This document shows, piece after piece, positions 26,327 through 38,900 of a stretch of DNA of 49,128 nt. How positions within the stretch are numbered: the stretch's first letter is position 1; every line of letters begins with the position of its first letter. The notes under the pieces are model-generated. The model saw only the letters and a program-made list of their open reading frames with translations, was not told the DNA's origin and searched no databases. Source of the DNA: Thermoanaerobaculia bacterium. Its GTDB lineage: Bacteria > Acidobacteriota > Thermoanaerobaculia > Multivoradales > J023. Position numbers and translations under genes: made by a program. The DNA lies in contig JALCBJ010000049.1 in NCBI GenBank assembly GCA_028066595.1, positions 1 to 49,128 of the forward strand. Direction: 5' to 3'.

Positions 26327-29197
26327 TTGGCATCAGAATCCTCGGCGTATCGGCGAGTCGTCGAATTGGTCGATGCCGCCCTCGACCTCGACACAGCGGA
26401 GCGGAGCACGTTCCTCGATCAAGAATGTGCTGACGACCGTGCGCTTCGTGCCGAAGTGGATTCGCTTCTCGAGCAGGTCCATCTCGAGGACGATTTTCTA
26501 GAGGTTCCGGCGGTGCTACAGGCGGTCGAGCTGATGGCCAGCGAGAAGCAGCCCGTCGGCAGCACACCGGACGGCGAGCCACTGGAAACTCGCCCGGATT
26601 TCGTAGGGCCCTACCGTGTGCTCGAAGAGCTCGGCCGAGGCGGTATGGGAACGGTCTATCTCGCTGAGCAGCGTGAGCCGATCGAGCGCCGGGTCGCGCT
26701 GAAAGTGATCCATGGCTTCGAGGGTGAACAGGGGAGCCGGCGCTTCGCCGCCGAGTGCCAGGCTCTCGCGCGGCTGAAGCATCCCAACATCGCAGCGGTC
26801 TACGATGCCGGCGTGACCGACGGCGGGCGCGCATTCGTGGCCATGGAGTGGGTCGAGGGTTCCCACATCACCGAATGGTGCGATCGGAATCAGTTGACGA
26901 TCCGGGCCCGAATCGAGCTCTTTCTCGGTGTCTGTGCCGCAGTCGGGCACGCTCACCAGAAAGGTCTCGTACACCGGGATCTCAAGCCCTCTAACGTGCT
27001 GGTCGCAGAAGTGGACGGCACGGCGACTGCCAAGGTGATCGATTTCGGCATCGCCCGCTCCCTCGACGAGGCCGACGCTGTCGCTGCGGGCGAGTCCGAC
27101 GTGTCTGAGGAGATGGGTCTCGGTGCCGGTTTGGGTCAATCCTTGAGTCTGCTGATGGGCTCTCCGCTCTACATGAGCCCGGAAGCGGCCAGGCTGAGCG
27201 ATCGATCCGACGTGGACACCCGCACGGATGTCTACTCACTCGGCATCCTGCTCTACGAGTTGCTCGTCGGGGTGCCTCCCCACGACGTTTCCGGTCTCGG
27301 CATCGGTGCCCTGTTGCATCGGGCGCGAACACAGGACCCGCCCGTTATGAGCCGACGCTGGGCCGACCTGGACTCCCGCCGGCGGGAGGAGCTCGCAGGT
27401 CTACGAAGCGATTCGCCCTCCGCTCTTCAGCGCCGCCTACGAGGTGACCTCGACGCAATTTTGGAGAAGGCTACGGCGCGAGATCGTGAGTCGCGCTATG
27501 GCTCGGTCTCCGACCTGGCGGCCGACCTGCAGCGCGCTCAACAGAACCGACCCGTCGAAGCGAGGGCGTCTTCCCTGGGATACGACCTATCCCGCTTCGT
27601 CCGGAGGAATATGGGTGTGATCGCCGCGGTCGCGATCGTGATCGCCGCCTTGACAGCTGGCGTCGTGGCCCGAACCCAAGAGGCACGGCGTGCCAACTTG
27701 GAGGCGGATCGAGCCAATCAGGAAGCGGAGAGGGCCCGCGAAGCTCTGGCCGAAGCCGAGCAAGTATCGGGCTTCCTGATCGGCCTCTTCGAAGTGGTGG
27801 ATCCAGACCGGGGAGAGGAAGACCCACAGTCGGTAGATGAGTTGCTCGCCAAGGCGGAGGCCTCCATGGCCGAAGAGCTCGCCGACCTACCCCTGGCAAG
27901 AGCGCGGTTCATGCAGACGATCGGCCGCATTGCCATGACCCGAATGGACCTCGATCGTGCCGCCACCCTCTACGAGCAGGCATTGGACCTTCGGGAGCAT
28001 CATGGCCCGCCGGATGATCCGGAGCTGATCACGAACGTCGGGTCCTTGGGCGTGATCTATCGTCGCCAGGGACGGTTGGACGAAGCTGAGGGCATGTTGG
28101 TTCGGGCGGTCGAGCTCAACGAGTCGGTGAGTGAGCGCGAACCGGGCAAGCTCTCGGCATCCATCACCTGGCTGGCGAATCTGTACTACAGCCAGAGGCG
28201 GTACGACGAGGCCATCGCTGGGCACAGGCGAGCGTTGGAGATCCGCCGACACGAGGAGTCAGAGAATCTCGGAGCATTGGCCGAGTCCCTCAACAACCTC
28301 GGTGTTGCTCTCCGCGATATCGGACGTTACGGCGAGGCACGGCCGATCCTGCAGGAGGCCGAGGTCCTCTTTACCCAAGCCTTCGGCCCCGAGCACCCTT
28401 GGGTCGTCGGATGTTGGCTCAATCTGGCCGGCATCGAAGAACAGCTCGGCAGATGGCAGGAAGCCGAAAGCCTGCTGCTACGGGCAGGCGAGACCTGGTT
28501 GGAGCTCCACGGGCCGGTCCATACCCGGACACTCCTCGCTCGGCGGGGCCTGGGAGCCTTGTGGCGTCGCTGGCACCGAAGCGACGAAGCCGTGGCCCAC
28601 CTGCGCGATCTACTCGGTGTCCAGCGGGCTCAGGCGGGCGACGACCAGCTGGAGATCGCGCGTACTCTCATCGAGCTCGGAAGGGCTCACGCACAGAAGG
28701 GCGATCTCGATGAAGCCGAGAGGGTGTTCCAGCAGGCCCTCGAGATCTATTCCGCCCGTTACGGTGCCGAGCACACCTTTGCCGACCGAATTCGCGCCTT
28801 CCTCGTGCTCGTGGAAAGGGATCGTGGCAAGGTATCCGAAGCCGCAGATTCGTTCGAACACCTCACCGCCGAGACGCTTCAGAAGCGTGGCGAGGGACAT
28901 CCGTTGAGCGGCTGGATGTTCAGTCAACTCGGCGCCATCCGCGCGCAGCAGGGTCGCCTCGACGAGGCCGAGACGGCCTTACTACAGGCCGAGACGATCT
29001 ACGAGGCCCTTTACGACAGCCCTTCCGTGGCAGCTGCCAGGAACCTCCTCCAGCTCGGACGGCTTCGCGTCCTACAAGGGCGGAAGCAGGAGGGTTCCGA
29101 TCTCCTGCAACAGGCCCTCGAGATTCTCGAAGTCGTCCTGCCAGCCGAGCACCCGGAGCTCGCTGCCGCACGAACCGAGGCGTCGGAAGCAGCGTAG
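26327..29197 (+). CDS. transmembrane Ser/Thr protein kinase with C-terminal TPR domain
   Basis: 956 residues starting at a TTG that directly follows the TGA of the ADOP gene, with GGGAG about 8 bases upstream. The N-terminal segment (1-90) is the helical region typical of acidobacterial STPKs. Kinase domain: glycine loop GRGGMG 103-108, catalytic Lys 126 (VALK), HRDLKPSN with HRD at 216-218, DFG at 239-241, and SPEAA in place of APE. A transmembrane segment lies at about 429-448 (VIAAVAIVIAALTAGVVA), then a coiled coil of EARRANLEADRANQ type, then about ten TPRs up to the end (NNLGVALRDIGRYGEARPIL and others). Catalytic residues are intact, so it should be active. Topology suggests a cytoplasmic kinase and a periplasmic TPR sensor region. 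An ECF sigma factor gene follows and may be its output. Confidence 0.95.
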   Translation: MASESSAYRRVVELVDAALDLDTAERSTFLDQECADDRALRAEVDSLLEQVHLEDDFLEVPAVLQAVELMASEKQPVGSTPDGEPLETRPDFVGPYRVLEELGRGGMGTVYLAEQREPIERRVALKVIHGFEGEQGSRRFAAECQALARLKHPNIAAVYDAGVTDGGRAFVAMEWVEGSHITEWCDRNQLTIRARIELFLGVCAAVGHAHQKGLVHRDLKPSNVLVAEVDGTATAKVIDFGIARSLDEADAVAAGESDVSEEMGLGAGLGQSLSLLMGSPLYMSPEAARLSDRSDVDTRTDVYSLGILLYELLVGVPPHDVSGLGIGALLHRARTQDPPVMSRRWADLDSRRREELAGLRSDSPSALQRRLRGDLDAILEKATARDRESRYGSVSDLAADLQRAQQNRPVEARASSLGYDLSRFVRRNMGVIAAVAIVIAALTAGVVARTQEARRANLEADRANQEAERAREALAEAEQVSGFLIGLFEVVDPDRGEEDPQSVDELLAKAEASMAEELADLPLARARFMQTIGRIAMTRMDLDRAATLYEQALDLREHHGPPDDPELITNVGSLGVIYRRQGRLDEAEGMLVRAVELNESVSEREPGKLSASITWLANLYYSQRRYDEAIAGHRRALEIRRHEESENLGALAESLNNLGVALRDIGRYGEARPILQEAEVLFTQAFGPEHPWVVGCWLNLAGIEEQLGRWQEAESLLLRAGETWLELHGPVHTRTLLARRGLGALWRRWHRSDEAVAHLRDLLGVQRAQAGDDQLEIARTLIELGRAHAQKGDLDEAERVFQQALEIYSARYGAEHTFADRIRAFLVLVERDRGKVSEAADSFEHLTAETLQKRGEGHPLSGWMFSQLGAIRAQQGRLDEAETALLQAETIYEALYDSPSVAAARNLLQLGRLRVLQGRKQEGSDLLQQALEILEVVLPAEHPELAAARTEASEAA

Positions 29198-29349
29198 CGA
29201 GTCGACGGAGACCGGTTCGGAGGGCATGCTCGCCCAACGATTCCGGCCCGTCACGCCAGTCTCCGGTCGAGCGAAAACGTCGACGTAAACCGGGCCCGAT
29301 ACGAGTAGGATCTTCCCGACTGGATTTCCTACGATCGCGCTCTCTGGAT

Positions 29350-29967
29350 GTGAACGAAATCTCAGGTAACCCGAAAGGGCAGGTGACGCAGCTCCTCGGC
29401 GAGCTGAGGGGCGGACGAGATGGCGCCATGGAGCGGCTGGTCTCCTTCGTCTATGCGGAGATGCGTCGGATCGCCTCGGGGCTCCTTCGGCGAGAACGAT
29501 CTGGCCATACCCTGCGCGCGACCGAAGTCGTCCACGAGGCGTATCTTCGCCTTTTCGACCGGAACACTCTGGTGTGGGACGATCGCCGGCATTTTTTCGG
29601 TTCCGCGGCCATCGCCATGCGGCGCGTTCTGATCGACCACGCTCGACGTATGAATGCCGGTAAGAGGATCCCAAAGGACGAGATGATCCCGATCGAGCTG
29701 GCGGATCATGGTCTCGTGAGCTCGTTCGACGTCGAAATCCTCGCGCTCGATCAGGCGCTCGACAAGCTGGCGAAGATCGACGCGCGGCAAGCGCAAATCG
29801 TGGAGCTTCGCCATTTCGCCGGCCTGACAGGCGCCGAGGTCGCCGAGCTGCTCGGTATTTCACGTGGCACCGTGAGTCGTGAATGGCGCGTCTCGCGTCT
29901 CTGGCTGCGCCGAGAAATGCGTCACCTCCAGGATGCGTCGGACGGAACCAGTGGAGGGCCTGGGTGA
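29350..29967 (+). CDS. ECF-type RNA polymerase sigma factor, TIGR02999-like
   Basis: 205 residues from a GTG at 29350. Region 2 (VYAEMRRIASGLLRRERSGHTLRATEVVHEAYLRLF as the diagnostic block, residues about 35-70, then RRHFFGSAAIAMRRVLIDHAR) and region 4 (IVELRHFAGLTGAEVAELLGISRGTVSREW) are both complete. The TLRATEVVHEAYLRL block identifies the acidobacterial/planctomycete ECF group described as TIGR02999. These factors are frequently encoded next to Ser/Thr kinases with TPRs, as here, and are thought to be controlled by phosphorylation rather than by an anti-sigma factor. The stop is only 9 bases from the convergent stop of the giant surface protein gene. Confidence 0.93.
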   Translation: MNEISGNPKGQVTQLLGELRGGRDGAMERLVSFVYAEMRRIASGLLRRERSGHTLRATEVVHEAYLRLFDRNTLVWDDRRHFFGSAAIAMRRVLIDHARRMNAGKRIPKDEMIPIELADHGLVSSFDVEILALDQALDKLAKIDARQAQIVELRHFAGLTGAEVAELLGISRGTVSREWRVSRLWLRREMRHLQDASDGTSGGPG

Positions 29968-29976
29968 GCGTGATGA

Positions 29977-32900
29977 TCATTGGACGGTGAGGGACCAGGC
30001 GTTGGTATCTCCCGATTCGAATCCATCACCGAAGATCATGGGGATTAGCGACAGCCGGTCGATGAAGACCGTGCTCGAGCCATCGAAAGACAGATACCGC
30101 AGGCGGGGTAGAGCCGATATGGCCCCTACCGGCAGATTGGCCGAAGTGGTGGATTCCTGCCACTCCGAGGCGGTACCGCCCTGGACTCGCGACATGGGCT
30201 CGATACCCAATAGCTCACCCTGGCAGTTGCTCCCGGCATAGACCTCCAGCTCGAGCTGGACGACTGGGTCGACACCGGCAGGGTCATCGATCCGCACCAC
30301 CAGCGAAGAGAGCATCCCGTACTCTTCGCTGTTCAGATCGATGCAGGGGTGACTCAAGACGGCCTCCGTGACCGGCAGGCTCACCGCGGAGCCAGAGGAC
30401 GGCGCCGCGTCCACGTCTTCGGCCTCCCAGTCGAAGTCGAGAGACGTCCAAGGCGCGAGCGCCTGATCGAAGTTGGGGTTCTCGAGCGGAATGGACTCGC
30501 TGACGGTGAAGTCGAGGCTGAAGTCGTCGCCGACTGCTCCGTCGATGTCGCCGTCGAGCTGCTGGCCGGCGGCGTCCTCGATCTCGGCGCTACACGCGAG
30601 GAGCCGATAGCGACCACGCTGCAAGGGAAGACCCATTCCGAGCTCGAGACGGCTGGTGGGCTGGTCGTAGAGAGATTCCTCGTAGACCACCGATTCGATG
30701 GGGATCTCCTGATCGTCCCCTTGTAGACCGAGACAGGACGGCGACGATACCGTGCCGTCGGAGCCGGCGTGGATCAGCCAGAAGCTGTCGGCCGTGGCAC
30801 CTCCCGTCACGTCCTCGGAGAACCCGAGGAGGACCTGCGTCACCGGCACCTGCACCCGCTCACCCGGGCCGAGACGACCATCCTCGGTGGAGGCCACCGT
30901 ATCGACGATCAGGACGATCGGTGGCAAGTCCACCGACGTCGAGATCTCGTCGGTATTGTCGGCCGGATTGGCGTCCCGATCCCCGCCCTCCGTATCCACC
31001 GAGACCTGATTGCTGATCTCCGTCACGTCCCGAGCCAGTGTGGGATCGACGGTGACCGTGAAGAGCGCCGACGAGTCATCACCTTGGGCCAGGGTGCCGA
31101 CCTGGAAGGAGCAGGTGGAGCCCGCGGCGGCGTTGGGCAGGCATTGCCAACCGGCGGTGCTTTGGGTGGAGTCGTAGGTCGTGTGCTCGGGCACGGTTTC
31201 GTGCAAGATCACACCCTTGGCGTCCGATCCGCCGACGTTGGACGCGGTGACCTCGTACCTCAGAGTGCCACCCGGCAGGACTGCGGACAGGCTCCCGGTG
31301 TCCACGACCGAGACCGCCAAGTCGAGCTCTCGCACGATCGATGTGGACTCGCTGTCGGCGTCGTTGGCAAGGTCGGTATCGTTCTCGAGGACCGCCGAGA
31401 CGGCCGCTACATCGGCAATGACGTCAGTGCCTTCGACCGCAGAGGCGCCCACCGTCAACGTGACGACCAGCGTCTCCGCAGAGCCCGACGCCACGGCACC
31501 GAGGGTCCACGTGGTGCCGCTGAACGATCCAGATGAGGGTACCTGGGACACGACAGTGACGCCCGAAGGCAGGGTCAGCGCATTGTCGAGGGTAACGCCC
31601 GAGGCATTCGATGGACCGAGGTTGCTCACTGCCACCGTGTAGACGAGGTTGCCGGATCCCGAGCCGGCTACCACCGGATCGATCGACTCCGCCACCGATA
31701 CCGCCAGATCGACCTGGCGCGCGATCGAGGTGGTTTCAGAGGCCGTATCGTTCGACGCGTCGGCATCGGGTTCGTTGACCGCCGTGACGGCGACGGCGTT
31801 TGTGATCACATCGATACCAGACGCCGCCGAGGAATCGACCGTCAGTGTGACGGTGAGCGTCTCGCTCGTACCTGCAGCCAGAGTGCCGAGAGTCCACGTG
31901 GGATCGCTGAACGATCCCGCCGACGGGACCTGGGACTCTGCCGCGACGCCCGAGGGAAGCGTCAAGGTGCTTTCCAGAATGACTCCGGAGGCCTCGCCCG
32001 GGCCGTTGTTGGTCACGGTAACCGTGTAGACGAGATTTCCCGTGCCCGAGCCGGCGACGACCGGGTCGATCGATTCAGAGATGGAGACCTGGAGGTCTAC
32101 CTGGGGAGTGATCGAGGTCGCTTCGGCAGCGGAGTTGTTCGCCGGGTTGGAGTCGATCTCGTTGACCGCCGCGACGATGACGGTGTCGACGATGACATCG
32201 GTACCCTCAGCAGCCGAAGCCCCGACGGTCAGCGTGACGGTCAGCGTCGCGGCACCACCGGCGGGCAGTGTGCCGACGGTCCAGGTTGTGCCACTGAATG
32301 AACCCGTCGACGGCTCCTGGGAGACGATGGACACTCCTGCAGGTAGTGTCAGCGCGTTCTGCAACACCACGCCCGACGCGTCGCTCGGCCCACCGTTGGC
32401 CGCCGTCACGGTGTAGACCAAGTTGCCCACACCGGAACCGGCCAACACCGGATCGATCGATTCTGAAACCGACACGGCCAGGTCCACCTGACGCACGACC
32501 GAGCTCGACTCCGTAGCGGTGTCGTTCGAGGAGTCGGTGTCGATCTCATTGACTGCGGAAATAGCCACCGTTTCGGTGATCACGTCGATACCTGTGGTGG
32601 TCGACGCAGATACGGTCAGTGTGACGGTGAGTGTCTCGCTGGCGCCTGCGGCCAAGGTACCGAGGGTCCAGGCCGTGCCGCTGAACGAGCCTGCCGACGG
32701 CACCTGGGACACCGCCGTCGCTCCCGTGGGCAGCGTCAGCGTGTTTTCGAGCACTACGCCCGTGGCGTCCACCGGCGCATCGTTGGTGACCGTGACGGTG
32801 TAGACGAGGTTGCCCACACCTGAGCCCGCGGTGACGGGGTCACCCGACTCGACGACCGAGACGGCGAGGTCCACCAGGCCGGTCGGGACGATGGGCATGG

Positions 32901-35900
32901 AGAACTCACTGGTATTGCCTGTCGAGTCGGTCGCGGTGCTGACCAGCTGTGTACCAGCGATCACGCCGAGGTCGGCGACGGCGCCCAGGTTCACCGTCTT
33001 GGTGCACGGTGCAGCGCCGCAGTCACCGTAGTCGTCAACGTTGTATTCGGCCGTGCCGATCGGCGTCTCGCCCTGTACGCCGGTGGTGTCAGCCAGGAAG
33101 AATTCAGCCGTGAGCGGATAGTCAGAGTTCGTCACCTCAGAGTCGACGGAGAAGGTGATCATCAGGTTTCCGGTGGAGGCGTCGGCTGCCAGCACGGGGA
33201 AGTTCTGACCTTTGTTGGAGCCCGTGTCGGCGTCGCCTGCGTCGTTCGGCGTCGGACCGGATGTGCCGCCGACCTGGAGATCGATACCGAGCTGATCATT
33301 GGTGTAGAAGGAGTTGCCTCGAATGGCCACTTCGAGGACATTCTCGCCGACCACCACGCCGTCGCCATTAAACGCGAAGGTGTTGCCCTCACCGTCTTCG
33401 GTGCCGCCGATGAGAGTGTCTGTGATGCTTCCCGCCGAAGCATCCGTCAGCACGCCGACGCCGTTGCCGAGATCGCTGGCGCCGAGGGCTTCGATACCGG
33501 ACTTGTCGGTGCCGAACACGTTGCCCTGGATGACTGTTCCGTCCACATCGCCGTCCGCGAGGAGCACACCGGCGCCAGAGTAGGGTGCCACTCCGTCGAC
33601 GTGGTCCGAGATCAGGTTGCCTTCCCCTTCTTCAGGGCCGCCGATCTGGTTGTTGTCACCATCCGCAATGAACACACCGAGGCCGTTACCCATGGCCATG
33701 GTGCCCAGCTCGTCGGTGCCGAGGAAGCTGCACAGGATCACGTTGTCGTCGCTGTGGTCGAGCCGGATTCCACTTTCCACGAAATTGCGGATATTGAGTC
33801 CTTGGAGAGTCGATCCGCTGGCGCCAGCCTCGATGATGAGCCCGTCGCTCAGGAGGGCATTGCTGTCAGCGTCGCCGTGAAGAACGATCTGGTAGGCGCC
33901 GCGATCGGCGATGGCATCGGTGCAGACGGTTTCGTTGCCGGCCTGGGTCGTGCCGTCTACGATCACTGGTTCGGTGAACGCCGGAAGATCCGAGGCGGGT
34001 GTGATCACGTGGGGTCCGTCGCCGGGGATCGCGAAGGTGATCCAGTTCTGACCGGGTGTTGCGTTGGCGTTGGTGATCGCCTGGCGCAGCGAACCGACCT
34101 CGCTGTCGGCCATGGTGCTCACTAGGAAGGCGTTGACCTCGACCGAGGCCGAGAACTCGCTGGTATTGCCGCCCGAGTCGGTAGCGGTGGCCACCAGCAA
34201 CGCGCCCGAAGTGATCAACCCGGGGTTGGCGAAAGAGACGCGGACGGTCGACTGAGCATCCGAGGCTCCGTAGGTGGCACCGCCGATGTAGACGCTGCCT
34301 TCTTCGCCGTCACTGTCTGCCACGTAGAAATCGAGAGCCAGCGGATAGGCCGAGTTGGTCGTGGTGCTGTCGACGCTGAATCCGATGGAGAGCACGCCGC
34401 CGACCGTCGTTGCATCGAGCAAGAGGGGCGTGTTCTGAAACTGATTGGCACCCGTGTCGGCGTCTCCGGCGTCGTTGGCGGTGACACCGTCGGCGCCCAT
34501 CGAATCGGCCAGGTCGATGCCCAAACCGGTATTCGAGAAGATGCTGTTGCCACGAATCGTGTGACCGACGGTGTCGGTCAGGTCGAGGACACCCACCCCG
34601 TTGTAGGCGATGACATTGCCTTCACCCTCGCCCGTGCCGCCCACCATGACGGTGCTGACGTCGAGCTCCATCGAGATTCCGGCTCCGCCATTACCGAGCG
34701 GGGCGGCGCCCGTCTTGTCGGTGCCGATGTAGTTTCCCTGCACGACTTCGCCGAAAGAATTCGGGCCGAAGTAGGCGATCCCGTGGTTGGTGTTGCCCGA
34801 GATCAGGTTGCCGTCGCCGGGGTTCGGGCCGCCGATGGTCATATCTTCGATGCTGCCGACAAAGATGCCGTTGGCGTTGGCGTCCGCCGCCAAACCCGTT
34901 TCGTCGGTCCCTATGAAGTTGCAGCGGATCACGTGAAGACCGTCGCCACCGCCGAGGGCGAAGATGGCCGCGCTTGTCGTACCGCGAAGGTTGAGCCCTT
35001 GAATCGTCGAGCCATCCGAGTCGGTGAAGAGCTCGAAGATCCAACTGGTGACACCGTTGCCGTCGATAGCGATGTCGTAGCTGGGCCGATCGGGAATGGC
35101 TCGAGTGCAAACGCCTTCATTGCCGGGCTGCGAGGAGCCATCGATGATTACCGGATCGTCGATCCGGGGTAGGTTGGAGGCCAGCGTGATGACATGTGGG
35201 CCAGCGCCAGGGATGGCGAAAGTGATCGTGTCGAGCCCGCTCTGTGCGTTGGCGCAGGCGATGGCCTCGCGCAGCGAGCCCGCGCCGGAGTCGGCGGTGG
35301 TAGTCACCGTCAGGCAGCCGGTGGCGGCGGTGACGGAAGTGCTCGAAAACTCGGACGTGTTGCCGTTGGCGTCTGTCGCCGTGGCGAGAATGTCATCGCC
35401 AGCAGCGACGCCTCCGACCAGCGAGACGGTCGCGGCCTTGGTGCACGGAGCGGCACCGCAGCCGGAGTAGTCGCTCGCGGTGTACTCATCAAAGCCAAGG
35501 TAGGTCATGCCCTCTTGGCCGTCCGCGTCGGCGACGAAGAACTCGACCCTCAACGGATAGCTGGAGTTGACCGTCGTCGAGTCGACGGAGTAGCTGATCT
35601 CGAGGTCGCTACCGTTGATGGTCGGTGCGCCAGTAAGCACAGGGAAGTTCTGGAGCTGGTTATTCCCCGTGTCGGGGTCACCCGGGTCGTTGTTGGCTCC
35701 GCCGCCTTCCAGTTCGATGCCCAGTTGGGTATTCGAGAAGATGTGGTTGCCCAGGAGCGCGACCCGTGAGGTCTGTCCCAAGGTGATGCCGTGGCGGCCA
35801 TTGAAGGCGATGACGTTGCCGTCACCGGGGGCGGTGCCACCGATGGTGGTGCCGTCCGCCATCCGGACGAATCCTGCTGCGACGCCCTGCCACCCGTTGG

Positions 35901-38900
35901 GCAGGGGCATCGCGCCCGTGAGGTCGGTGCCGATCAGGTTGCGCTTCATCTCCAGGCCGTCCACATCGTCGACGACGATGCCGATGGTGGCGTTGCCTGA
36001 AATCAGATTGTCGAGGATCGCAAGATCCTGCTGCGCCTCGCCCGAGGTACCGACGACGACACCGAAGTCGTTGGGCAACGCCGCCGTACCGGTCTTGTCG
36101 GTTCCGATGAAGTTGTGCTGCAAGCGATTGCCCGTTCCCCCTCCGAGGAATCGGACACCTGCCGAGTTGCCGCCCCCGACGGTGGTGACCAGATTGCCCC
36201 GGGTCGCTTCGGAACCGCCGATGGTCACGTTGCTCCCCTCCTGGATCTGAACTTCACCGTTGGGGCTCGGCCGGCTCGTCCCCGTCTCGTCAGTGCCGAG
36301 GAAGTTGCAGGCGATCTGGTGATTCTCGCTGCCGTCAACGTGGATCAGGCGACTGCCGAATCCGCGGATGTTGAGGCCCTGAATCGCCGATCCATCGGAG
36401 CCGGTGCCGAGCTGGAAGCCTGTGCCAACGTTGCTGCCGTCGCTGACGATGACCTGATAGGTCGGCCGGTCGGGGATCGCCGTGGTGCACACCGTGCCGT
36501 TGCCAGACTGCGTCGTGCCATCGATGACGACCGGCGCCGTCAGGGTCGGCAGCGCGGTGCTGAGAGCAATCTCGTGCGGCCCGGCGCCGGAGATGGCGAA
36601 GGTGATGGTGTCGAGCTCCGGCGTCGCGTTGGCGCAAGTCATCGCCTCGCGCAGGGAGCCCGTGCCGCTGTCGGCGGTAGACGTCACGTTGAGGCATCCG
36701 GGTGCCATGAGTGTGACGGGGGACGAGAACTCGCTGGTATTTCCGTTGCTGTCGGTGGCCAAGGCGACCAGCTGGTCGCCGCTGCTGAGACCGTGGGTCG
36801 CGGCGATCACCGAGACGACCACGTCGCTCAGATACTCGCCAGCCTCGAAGGAGTCGGAGAAGAGCCAAGTCAGACCTTCCTGTCCGTCGACGTCCGGCGC
36901 GAAGAAGTCGACGGTGATGGGGTAGGCCTGCTCGAGCGGATCCGAATCGACGGTGTAGGTGATCTGCGCCTCGGTGGCGACAAGGAGGCCCTGGCTGAGC
37001 TGCGGAGAGTTCTGCAGCAGATTCGCGCCGAGGTCGCTGTCGGCCGAGTCGTTGGCCGTCGCACCGTCGGCACCGAGGTCGATGGCGAGACCGATGTTCT
37101 GGAAGTAGCTGTTGGCACGGAGATCGTTCGCGTCACCGTTCGCCACCTGAACGCCTATGCCGTTGTACGCGATTGCGTTGAATAGACTGGGGTCTGGTGT
37201 GCCGCTAACCAAGCCGCCAACGACGTTGTCAGCGGATGCCAAAGCGACTCCGACGGTATTGCCTTGCGACGCCGTGCCGGACTCGTCGGTGCCAATGAGA
37301 TTGCACAGGATCGAGTTGTTCCCACTTTGCACGCCGATCGCCGTTTTGCCGTTGCGCAGATTGAGCCCCTGGACGATCGAGCCATCCGATCCGGGTGCCA
37401 GGATCAGCAGGTCGGGACGCCCTCCCGCCGTGCCGTCGACGATGACTTGGTAGGTCGGTCGGCTGCCCAAAGCCGTGCTGCAGATCGTCTCGTTGCCCGT
37501 CTGGCTCGCGCCGTCGATCGACGTCGGGCTGGTGATCGACGGCAGCGCCGTCAGGGGGCTGATCACGTGGGGACCTGTGCCCGCTATATCGAAGACAATG
37601 GCTGTGGGTACGGGTAGCGCGTTGGCATCGAGGATGGCCTGTCGCAGCGAGCCCGCCCCCGAGTCGTTGGTAGTCGTGACCTCGAACGTGCACGACGAGG
37701 TGACTGGGATGCTGGCGGAAAATTCGGACGTATCGCCCTGATGGCTTTCGGCGGTGGCGATCAGATGGTCGCCAAAGGCCACACCCAGATCGTCGGCCGG
37801 GCCGAGGTTGGTGGTCACCGCGTTCGGAAAGCTCGAGTAGCCGGTGCGGGCCAGGAAGAAAGCGCCTTCGGCTCCGTCGGAGTCGGCCAGAAAGAACTCG
37901 ATGCCGTGATTGTTGGAACTGGCCTGGCTCGAGGAGAGGCTGTACTCGATGTTTAAATCGCCGGCACAGTCGAGGCTGGCTTCGAGCAGGTCCGGGAAGT
38001 TCTGCCGCCGATTGGCGCCGCCGTCGCCATCTCCGTTATCGTTCGGGGTCGGGCCATTTGCTTGGAGATCGATGCCGATGCCATCGTTGTCGAAGATGTA
38101 GTTCTGCTCGATCTGGTTGCCTTGGCTGGTGGTACCCGCGATGGTGACGCCATCGCCATCGTTGAAGGCGATCGTGTTGGTAAAGGTCGGCCCGTTGACC
38201 TGGAATTGGCCGATGCGCGAGCCGTCGATGTGGTCGCCGAAGTAGATGCCATCGAGACCGTTGCCGAGATCAAGAGTGTCGGTGAGGTCCGTGCCGATGC
38301 GGTTGCCGAAGATGAAGACGGACGTCGCGCGATTGGCGTTCGTGTCGTGGACATAAATGCCGTGCCCGGCGTTGCCGGAGATGATGTTGGAATGGGTGGT
38401 CCTTCGGTTGCCGATTTCGACGTTGGTGAGCTCGGTCGTGCCTCCATTGGAGTTGAAGATCGTGACGCCATTACCGCCATTCGGGACCGCGGCGGTCTGG
38501 TCGGTGTTGGTGCCGATCCTGTTGCTGAATACATGGGTGTCGTCGGCCTCGTGCCCGGAGATGTTGACACCGTCTCCGACGTTTCCCGAGATGAGGTTGC
38601 CGCTGTCGCCGCCCCCGGCACCAATCGAGTTGTTGGCGCCCGTAACGGAAACCCCGTGGCTGCCGTTGGGAACCGCGGCGGAACCAGTGATACCGGTTCC
38701 GATGTAGTTGCCCTGGACCGAGTTGTTGGCGCCGCTGATCGCCACACCGATCCCGGTACTGCCCGAGATCACGTTGCGGACGTTCGAGTTGCTGGATCCG
38801 ACAAAGTTGCCGTCACCCGTGATGCTCACGCCGGTGCCATTTGGCACCGCGAATGTGCCGCTCAAATCGGTACCGATCAAGTTGGCAAAGACGGTCGTAC

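Noticed and set aside
30930..32880. Regularly spaced repeats that might suggest a CRISPR array
   Set aside because: The unit is about 390 bases, codes in frame throughout, and is explained by DUF11 protein repeats.
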